Positions 56,286-64,000 of a stretch of DNA of 64,000 bases are shown one piece after another. The notes beneath the pieces were generated by a model. The model was given only the letters and a program-made list of their open reading frames with translations, had not been told where the DNA came from and ran no database searches. The position numbers were made by a program, and so were the translations under genes. Every line of letters starts with the position of its first letter. Position 1 is the stretch's first letter. Source of the DNA: Scytalidium lignicola (Eukaryota > Ascomycota > Leotiomycetes). Location: assembly GCA_002812745.2 (NCBI GenBank), contig NCSJ02000096.1:1-64000 (forward strand), in the 5' to 3' direction.

Positions 56286-59092
56286 ATGCCTCACCGCGCC
56301 TCTTCCCCTGCAGTCTCGGAGAACGACTTCGACATTACGAAGTCGTTGTTCGGCAATGACTCTGCAGCTATAGATGAGGAGTTTGGCCTCCAAACGAACC
56401 ATGTTCAAGAATCTCTCGATGCGGGAGGGATTCTGGATCTGGAAATTGAGAGCGATGGAGAGGGTGATGCAGCTTTCATTGCGGCTCAGCAAGCCGCTTC
56501 AAATCGGAAGGCCTCTAATTTAAAAGGGAAAACTGTGAAAAAAGGTGGTGGTTTCCAGGCTATGGGTAAGGAATCACCTTCCATGACTATGAGTCCTTTC
56601 TAAATCGTGGTACAGGATTGAATGCCCACCTTCTCAAGGCTATTACTCGAAAAGGGTTTTCAGTACCTACACCAATCCAACGTAAAGCCATTCCTCTTGT
56701 CCTTGATCATCAGGATGTTGTTGGTATGGCCCGGACTGGTTCTGGGAAGACCGCAGCTTTTGTGATCCCTATGATTGAGAAGTTAAAGGCGCATAGTGCT
56801 CGAGTTGGAGCTAGAGCATTGGTTCTATCGCCGTCAAGAGAACTCGCCTTACAGACTCTGAAGGTAGTCAAGGAATTTGGTAGAGGGACAGATTTAAAGT
56901 GCGCTTTGTTAGTGGGAGGTGACAGCCTTGAGACGGATTTCGAACATATCACCCAGAATCCAGATATAATCATTGCAACGCCAGGCCGATTCTTACATTT
57001 GAAAGTGGAGATGTCCCTCGACTTGTCATCAATGAAATATGTCGTCTTTGACGAAGCTGACCGTCTGTTTGAGATGGGTTTCGCAGCTCAGCTCACAGAG
57101 ATTTTGCATGCTTTACCATCCTCAAGACAGACTCTCCTCTTCTCAGCTACGTTGCCGAAATCGTTGGTCGAGTTTGCTAGAGCTGGACTCCAGGAGCCTA
57201 GTCTTGTTCGTCTGGATGCGGAAAGTAAGGTGTCACCAGATTTGCAGAGCGCATTCTTCAGTGTTAAAAGTGCAGAGAAGGAAGGTGCGCTATTACATAT
57301 TTTGACAGATCTTATCAAGATGCCGACAGGTCCGCCGGAAGCAGCACAAAACAGATCAGATCCCGATAGCAAGAAAAGGAAACGTGGAGCAGATGGGCCG
57401 AGCAGGAAGATGAAACCTACAGAACACTCTACTATTATTTTCACCGCCACAAAACACCATGTCGAATATATTGCGACCCTTTGCCGCAAATTTGGCTTTG
57501 CTTGCTCTCATGCCTATGGTTCGCTGGACCAAACGGCTCGAAAGATCCACGTCGATGAATTTCGCACCGGAATGACGAACATCCTTGTCGTAACAGACGT
57601 GGCTGCTCGTGGGATTGATATCCCCGTGTTAGCGAATGTGATCAATTATGACTTTCCGCCTCAACCCAAAATTTTTGTTCATCGAGTCGGTCGAACAGCA
57701 AGAGCTGGTCAGCGTGGTTGGAGTTACAGTCTAGTTCGAGATACGGATGCACCTTATCTTCTTGATCTACAGCTTTTTCTAGGCAGAAGACTTGTGCTCG
57801 GTCGGGAACATGGAGACAATCTAAGTTTTGCAGAGGATGTCAGTGTGGGCGCCTTACAGAGGGATAAGATAGAAAGTAACGTGGAATGGGTCAATAAAGC
57901 CCTTGGAGATGATGACGATCTTACAGTCCTTCGAAATGTCGCTGCAAAGGGCGAAAAACTATATACGAGGACTCGAAACTCGGCATCAAACGAGAGTGCT
58001 ACACGATCAAAAGAGGTTGTGGCATCGAAAGGATGGGTGCAATTACATCCGCTCTTTAATGACGTGACTAATGATGTCGAACAAGCACGAATGGATATGC
58101 TTGCTAGGATCAGTGGGTTCCGGCCACAGGAAACCGTATTTGAAATTGGTACAAGGGGTAAAGCTAAATATAGCGAAGCCGCAGAGATGATGAGACAAAG
58201 AAGAGAGAGGATTGTCCCCCGAAGACAGAAAGAGGAGGCTGAGAAAGCTGCAGCAGAGCTAGAAGAAGTGGCTAGGAGTACACCTGCGAACGGTGTGAGG
58301 GAAGATTTAACCGGCGATGATGACAACCTAGAAGTAACAGTATCAGGTGGCAACGAAGACATGGAAGAAGCTTCTGACGGTGAACTCGAGATCACCTTCT
58401 CAAAATCTACGCAGAAGGGAAAGGGCCGTACACTGTCATGGAAAGACTCTGAGATTTTCATGGACTATACCCCCAAGACTATCAACACAGCTGAAGAACG
58501 CGGTTACGGTGTTCATTCAGGATCCTACAATACCGCATCACAGAACTCGAATTTCGTTGAAGCTTCACGAGGGCTCACTATGGATTTAAATAATGATGAG
58601 GGTGGTAAATCCTTCGCTGAACCAAGTCGGACAACGGGAATGCGATGGGACAAGAAAAACAGCAAGTACGTGGCGCGGGCCAACGATGAGGATGGCTCGA
58701 AAGGAAAGAAAATGATACGTGGTGAAAGTGGCCAGAAAATAGCGGCTAGTTTCCAAAGCGGGAGGTTTGAAAGATGGAGAAAGTCACATAAGTTAGGCCG
58801 CTTGCCGCAGATAGGGGAGGCTGAAAAGCCAAGCACGGTTGGGGGTCCAGGAGCATCTGGGGCACGATACAAACATAAGCAAGAGAAGGCTCCTAAGGAA
58901 GCTGATAAGTATCGGGATGACTATCATGTTCGGAAGAAGAGGGTTGCGGAGGCGAAAGAGAAGAGAATTGGACGGTTCAAGGATGGAGAAGGTAAGAGAG
59001 AGATTAAGAGTACAGAGGATATCCATAAAGCAAGGAAGGTGGTCGAGAGGAAGCAAGCGAAAAATGCTAGGCCTTCGAAGAAGGGGAGGTAA
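56286..59092 (+). CDS. DBP10: DBP10, DEAD-box RNA helicase of ribosome assembly
   Basis: Dbp10 acts in the nucleolus on 60S ribosomal subunit precursors. Exon 1 (56286-56565) and exon 2 (56616-59092) join in phase; the product has about 918 residues, as in other fungi. An acidic N-terminal leader is followed by the Q-motif region [26 protein letters not shown]. Walker A is [12 protein letters not shown], motif II is [12 protein letters not shown], motif III is LFSATLPK and motif VI is [14 protein letters not shown] basic insert [15 protein letters not shown] lies within RecA2. The C-terminal DBP10CT-like region includes [31 protein letters not shown], and a Lys/Arg-rich tail follows. All helicase motifs are intact. 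The 50-bp intron sits between the leader and the Q motif. Confidence 0.95.
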
Positions 59093-59823
59093 ATTAGTTT
59101 ACATAGTTATCTGGCGATAACTAAGTTATTCTCTTCCTATGTTAAGTACTAGTATATTGCGGAGGCAATTTCATTTNCCCCCCACCATATCTCTCAAGTT
59201 CTTAAATATATATTAATAAGAACTCATATATCGACAATAATGACAAAAAAAATCTCAAATCGATACCATATNAAAAACTTTCAAGCTCGCACATTGACCG
59301 CGTATCAGTCATTTTCTTATTTCTCAATGTCCCTCTTTATTTATCTCGCCCATACTGGTTTTTGAAATACCAGGTGGTGCTGCAGCAGCACGTCGGCAGC
59401 AGAAAGGAATCGGTGCTATCAGCGCCCTGATAACGCCCGCCACCCTCTCTTCTCTTTGTCCTGGATATTTCTGTGTATCTACATAGGTAAAAGATTTTTC
59501 TTTTGATGCCTTTTTTCTATCTTTACTATAGCACACCTCATTAGAATAAGTTCTATAATTGGGATCTTTGCTTTCTTTTTTGGCTTTACTTTTAATGTTG
59601 AAGATGGTAGAACGAGTATTGGAGGTGAAATATACTTCATATCTACCTAACAATTGTATCATCGTAGGCACAAAATAGTTATACTAAACAAGATAATTAG
59701 GAATAGCTCCCCTACCCATAATTAGTCTAGCTCCTCTTTAAAATCGAATTTAAATTCACCCTCAAAGAAACATTATCAGCAATCTTAGAGTGAATTGATA
59801 CAGAAAAGTTGGTGTTACAGAAT
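59093..59823. other. Intergenic region with two N bases, no gene recognised
   Basis: The region has N bases at 59177 (beside a C run) and 59272 (beside an A run). A minus-strand frame of 115 codons (59324-59671) ends in an Ala/Arg-rich peptide, is Lys-rich and does not resemble a known family. Confidence 0.45.
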
Positions 59824-60862
59824 TCAAGTAGAACGGCACAAACAGTCAGCCAAGCTGAATGATAGTAATCCAATTGCAAAATCTTTACAAGCCTCCACAA
59901 TCGAAAGTTTCCTCAAAGTCCATTCCTCTCCCTCACGAACGAAGGCCGTCCGATTAGGGATCCATTCAGGAAACAAATGTTCGTGGATGAGGAAAAATAA
60001 CTGATAAGTTGCATACATTAGTTTGGAAGGCAACGAACAAGAACNTTTTTAACTTACCGTCTCAGCCATATCTGCAAACGGACCAAGGAGCCAGGGCATA
60101 TAGGCCAGTGTACCAAGGGGACCAAGTGGTTCAAAAAAAGAGATCCAGGGGATATCTGGTCCGTAGAATAGCTTTAAGGTGAAATTAAATATAACAAGAA
60201 CACCTAGGAGAGTAATGAAGAAGAAAGTATAGGAGTATAACTGTCGGCGTAAACAAGTTGGTAAAGTAAGTATAATTCGAGGGGTTAATTCGAAACAGGG
60301 TTCGATGTCGTTCCTCTGTGAAGGAGTAGTTAACAAGCTGTGTACAGATTTGCTGATTCTAACAGTGTAAAGTATGGTGAAACCTTATGGTAGCATAGTG
60401 TCCCATAGGTTTAAGAGATCCTTCGTACACGTTTCACTTCCGGGGGAAAAATATAATTCTGCAACTTACATTCTGTCTAACAGACTCGAGAAGTCCAAGG
60501 ATCATAAAAACAAGAGACACATGAATGACTTTACAAATATCTCCCATGTGCTTTATCACGGATGCCGGTATATCCTTATCTTTATATATATACTGGCAAA
60601 AAGTTTCTGCAGGTACTCCTAAAGACACAACAAGGAAACCAGTTGTAATGAAATACTAATAAGTCCTCCAAGACCACGACAACTTGATTTCTTGCCGTTT
60701 GGGGGGGCCAGCCCGGATAAAAAAGAGTTTGTCGACCAGTACTGGTACCACGAGCGCCTGAAGAAGCGTTCTTGGCCATTGAAATGTTGCGACAAATGCG
60801 TAAATAGCCGTTGCGGTAATCGAAGCAAGCCAGTAAATGACGTGGTACTTTCTCGATAACAT
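59824..60862 (-). pseudogene. Multi-span membrane-protein gene with an in-frame stop
   Basis: Three exons (60862-60470, 60315-60058, 60000-59824) join with every junction in phase 0. They would encode about 275 residues with several hydrophobic segments: WLASITATAIYAFVATFQWP, ITTGFLVVSLGVPAETF, VIHVSLVFMILGLLE, FFFITLLGVLVIFNFTL and the Pro/Leu-rich LGTLAYMPWLLGPFAD. The chain is broken only by a TAG at 60656-60658, after RTY and before YFITTGFLVV; a single TAC-to-TAG change would explain it. I do not recognise the family. A real short product of 68 residues or an undetected small intron is possible, but no donor/acceptor pair of normal size fits. An N at 60045 lies in the second intron. Confidence 0.5.
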
Positions 60863-61156
60863 TTTTAAGATCGAGGTTGTTTATGTCTTATTGCGGTTGA
60901 ATAGATTTTGGATAAGGAAGGCGGGTTGAAAAGTATCTTTTGGGGGGATAATTTTTTTTCGGCTTGTATAGAGTAGGATAATGTGTTTGTTAATGTCGAA
61001 GGACGGAGAAGGATGAATTATCTATACAAATTTAGCGCCGAATCCTATAGGTAATTTCGACTAAGAAGGGGGACAATAGGGTGCTTCTACTATACGATAT
61101 GACATCAGGGCGTAAAACGCCATTACCTCAAAAGTTATAAATTCATCGACATGCCG

Positions 61157-61209
61157 CTTGATCGTACCATATCCTCCGCCAGATATAAGAGCGCGGGCCT
61201 GACGGCTTT
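61157..61209. repeat. Inverted repeat, left arm (53 bp)
   Basis: This arm is the reverse complement of 61703-61755 with one mismatch in 53 bases. Similarity continues weakly inward for about 12 bases (GGGTGCGTGGGA against GGGTAGGTGGGA). The arms are separated by 493 bp. Confidence 0.9.
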
Positions 61210-61702
61210 TGGGTGCGTGGGATACAGGATGAAGTGCATTTCTATATACCTTAGATCAGTGAAGAAGGGAAAATAAGAGACATTGTGAGTCCAATCTATG
61301 TGTGATATCACCAATAGTCTCTAGCGTTACGGTATGATCGTAGCTGCCCGTTTCAGCCTATCTTGTGAGTATCACTTTGCTCAAAGTCTCTCCTCTTGTG
61401 ACCATTCTTGAGTCTGGAATGATAGCGTTATTCGGTATGTTATTTTCATAAATAATATACGAATGACTTTTGGGTTTTGTTTGTGGGGGTTTATTTGAAA
61501 GTAGTAAATTAAGTTTTCCTCTTTATAACTTACTTATATCTCATCTAAGCTTGATAATAGTGAATGTGGATAGGGAAAAGGTAATCAATGGTCTGTGTAA
61601 TTTGACCTCTGTCTAACTTCCAAATTCAATGTTTGTTGGATTCACTGAGGAATACTCATTCATTACAGAAGGCGCGGGAACCGTCACTTTCCCACCTACC
61701 CT

Positions 61703-61755
61703 AAAGCCGTCAGGCCCGCGCTCTCATATCTGGCGGAGGATATGGTACGATCAAG
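61703..61755. repeat. Inverted repeat, right arm (53 bp)
   Basis: This arm pairs with 61157-61209 (52 of 53 bases). It overlaps the 3' end of a 100-codon minus-strand frame of no known similarity. No target-site duplication is evident at the outer ends. Confidence 0.9.
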
Positions 61756-62048
61756 ATGCTGTGGTCTTGCAATGCACTATGGTGGCATGAACGTAGACAT
61801 TCGCTAATAATATTAGTTAAGCTACCTCGAAGTCTGTGCTGTCTATAAGCTCTTACCTGAGGAATTTCAAGGATTGATTTTCTGAGATATTTCTTGTATA
61901 GAGAACTCATAAGATTCGAGGTTTGGGGTCCCCGGCTGGACCTCAAAGAAGTACCGGGGTTGTCGAGAGACCGACCCTCCATCCACCGAGACTCAGTCTC
62001 TTCTTCGCCCACCTACTCCTTAAGTCAGGGAGTCTAGTACCAGACAAC

Positions 62049-62358
62049 CCTATGAACTAGACTTAAACATCACTGTGCTCTTGAATCTGGTGAAGGAGTC
62101 TAGGTGGCTGAATCCATGTTTCCCAAGCGTCTTCATACCACAGACAAAATGCTTTGACGACCCCAAAGCCAGTCAAAAGTCATCGCCGTGAACGAGCGAT
62201 CGCCGAACACCGCTCTTCCTCTCCATTGTCCACTCATAGTGGTGGACAAATGGAATACTGAGTGCCATTAAAAAGTAGACCGTTGCGAAATTGACGATCT
62301 GCTCGTCTTCTGCAGGGCTGGAAGGATCCTGACTCTTGTTTGAACGGAAAACGTTCAT
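62049..62358 (-). pseudogene. Degenerate coding fragment
   Basis: The first part reads FRSNKSQDPSSPAEDEQIVN, FATVYFLMALSIPFVHHYEW and TMERK, then hits a stop at 62173. Shifted frames carry on with VFGDRSFTAMTFDWLWG and then AFCLWYEDAWETWIQPPRLL, HQIQEHSDV and a stop at about 62067. The style resembles a widespread leotiomycete family with a DEQ-x-VN...EWT pattern, often in repeat-rich DNA. At least two frame changes are needed. Identification is tentative. Confidence 0.35.
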
Positions 62359-63504
62359 GTATCACAAAAGAGGTCAAAATGATCAGACACCTCCAAATTT
62401 TTTATAAACAAATAAATAAAAATTGTTCCCAGGAATAAATAATTATCGGGGCGGGGGAATATATGAGTGAATAGAATGACAAATACTAATGTCAGTGACA
62501 AGCACGTCAATACATTAGATTCACTTTCCCAGCCCACCTCTTAGAACAACAATTTGACCTGACCGTTCTGCCACAACGACGCTATTTGTTTTGTGCGAGG
62601 AAGTTGCTTATTTGGGGTTATATAGGAAGGTAGTGGTTGGAAGGGGGAACGCTAAACATGCCATTATCATGAAACAAGCCCAGAAGATGGTTGTCGTTGC
62701 GTATCAACGCTGCAAGCAGGTCGTGCAGCCCCAGTGGAGGGGCATGATAGTCCAGCGAAGGATCTTTCCGAAGTTTCCAATGTATATAGTTATTTCAAGG
62801 AAAATAGGGGTAAACTTAAAGGGTTAATCCGTGGGTAACACGAATTATGTCCTCATTTACCTCTGTTCTACAACAATCTTTTACATGAAGATGTGACTTG
62901 CTGTGATACTCATATCTCAACTAAGCCCTCGATCATTAAATCTAAACTTAAAAATTAAAGATCGAGCTTTTGAGGTCTTTCAAGCTGAAAGAAGTATAGT
63001 CACGTGGTCATACGGAGAGCACGCACATTTGTCCGACTCTTAGATAGGAGCCTTAAAATAAAAGATCGTATTACATTAAGAGAAATATCAAACCAGCATG
63101 ACTATATAAGCAATAAGATAGCATCGAAAGCAAACTACGTGGTACTTAAAAAGTGTTTCTCCCAAATGGTTGGGAAGACGATGATTTAGCAGATGGAGGG
63201 TAAAGAAAGGAGTTTGTAGGCAGAGATCCTCAGAGCTGAACAGAAGCAAAAGAAAATTTTACCCCGTCATCCCTCGTCATCAAGTGATGGAGAAAAAGTT
63301 GCTGAAAAAGAAAAGAATTGTAGGGACAAATATCTCCATCAATTTCGTTAACACAATTCCCTGTAGTAATCACATGATATATGGATGTAGAAGGAAATTT
63401 TGCAAGGATGGCAACTTTAAGCGACGACGATAAACCTCGACTCGAGAAAAATAATCTTTATCGAGGCGAGGCAGTATCTACCAAACAATATACCATTCTC
63501 AATC

Positions 63505-64000
63505 ATGAAGCGCAAATTGGATTCTAATGATATTCCTGCTCCTGTGGACGGATTAGACTCATCTAGCAGTCGGAAGAAAGATATAGCCTTCTCTGACTTG
63601 GGTTTAAATCCGCTGCTACTTCAAGCTATAACAAAGCAGAATTTCAAGAACCCGACTCTAGTGCAAATTGAGGCCATTCCTCTTGCATTAGCAGGTCGCG
63701 ACTTGCTTGTTAGAGCTAAGACTGGATCTGGAAAGACAGCAGCATACTTGCTACCTATTTTACATTCAATTTTAAAATCAAAACAGGTTTGGAAAGGACC
63801 TTGTCCACCTAACATTTGCAGCCAGCTAACCCTCTGCAGAATTCCTCGACACAACATGTATCCTCACTCATTTTAGTTCCGACAAGAGAATTGGCTCAGC
63901 AGGTTTTTGAAGCCGTGGAATCATTTTCTTCGTTCTGCACAAAAGACATCCGCGGTAAATACAGCTTTTCTCGAAGACCTCTTTGCACGTACTCAATCGC
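63505..64000 (+). CDS. DBP9: DBP9, DEAD-box RNA helicase (5' part, runs off the window)
   Basis: Dbp9 is a nucleolar helicase needed for 27S pre-rRNA processing. The first exon (63505-63786) carries the Q motif region FSDLGLNPLLLQAITKQNF ... TLVQIEAIPLALAGRDLL and Walker A ([14 protein letters not shown]). An intron of about 53 bp with a weak GTTTGG donor and a CTCTGCAG acceptor then leads to NSSTQHVSSLILVPTRELAQQVFEAVESF. A second donor (GTAAAT) probably lies near 63956 after FCTKDIRG. The spacing and the KTGSGKT/LVPTRELA pair fit Dbp9. Only the first RecA part is inside the window, so the C-terminus cannot be judged. Confidence 0.88.

Larger units (their letters stand above)
60863..63504. 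other. Gene-poor region with inverted repeat and degenerate fragments
   Basis: This is the longest gene-free stretch of the window. It contains the 53-bp inverted repeat arms (61157-61209 and 61703-61755) and a decayed coding fragment near 62049-62358 (minus). Small frames at 62591-62827 and 63004-63189 have no recognisable relatives. The last 300 bp lead into DBP9. Confidence 0.5.

Noticed and set aside
57754..58461. 235-codon minus-strand frame opposite DBP10
   Set aside because: Ser/Leu-rich antisense shadow of the well-supported DBP10 coding frame.
59324..59671. 115-codon minus-strand frame
   Set aside because: No recognisable domain, Lys-rich then Ala/Arg-rich composition, two N bases nearby and no supporting context.
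62591..63189. Two short plus-strand frames (78 and 61 codons) before DBP9
   Set aside because: No similarity recognised, no start context, and they lie in repeat-rich DNA.

Overview
The window is nuclear DNA of a filamentous ascomycete (Pezizomycotina). Genes on both strands carry short introns, mostly 49-65 bp, with GTAAGT-type donors and CTAAC-like branch sites. Many products are fungal-specific: ATG15, Zn2Cys6 regulators, F-box proteins, an inositol acyltransferase of the GWT1 type and a fused ADE5,7. Two large F-box-type genes and a quinate/sugar-porter-like transporter suggest a leotiomycete, but that placement is inference. There are no bacterial operons and I found no tRNA or rRNA genes. 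Exon structures were worked out by hand; in almost every spliced model the intron phases agree exactly, which is the main support.

Layout. 0-5 kb: an L-rhamnose mutarotase and a VPS9-domain Rab exchange factor, both minus. 5-11.3 kb: the vacuolar lipase ATG15 (plus), then mitochondrial enoyl-CoA hydratase and the IRC3-type helicase (minus). 11.5-18.8 kb: a probable Pol I factor RRN5, the polyadenylation factor MPE1, a decayed PEX12-like fragment and a ubiquitin C-terminal hydrolase. 19-24.6 kb: a sugar transporter lacking an internal exon, divergent from an intact Zn2Cys6 regulator; the shared promoter holds a direct repeat. 25-32.6 kb: D-lactate dehydrogenase, dihydroxyacetone kinase, a solo-LTR-like element and ADE5,7. 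33-36 kb: a gene-poor stretch with a MITE-like element and a broken F-box gene. 36.9-45.4 kb: POP1, GWT1-like, an intact F-box gene and the PHO85 kinase. 46-50.5 kb: a transcription factor without a visible zinc cluster and a DUF3237 protein. 51.4-59.1 kb: quinolinate phosphoribosyltransferase, 2-methylcitrate dehydratase, a membrane protein and DBP10. 59-63.5 kb: a membrane-protein gene with an in-frame stop, then repeat-rich DNA with a 53-bp inverted repeat. From 63.5 kb: the start of DBP9, cut by the window edge.

Most genes are independent housekeeping functions. Some share themes: RNA metabolism (RRN5, MPE1, POP1, DBP10, DBP9), mitochondrial carbon metabolism (enoyl-CoA hydratase, D-lactate dehydrogenase, 2-methylcitrate dehydratase) and vacuole/endosome function (ATG15, VPS9 protein). 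I see no convincing new defence or biosynthetic system. The most unusual locus is the transporter/regulator pair at 19-24.6 kb. Eight single N bases, mostly at homopolymers, mean that isolated frameshifts should be read with caution.
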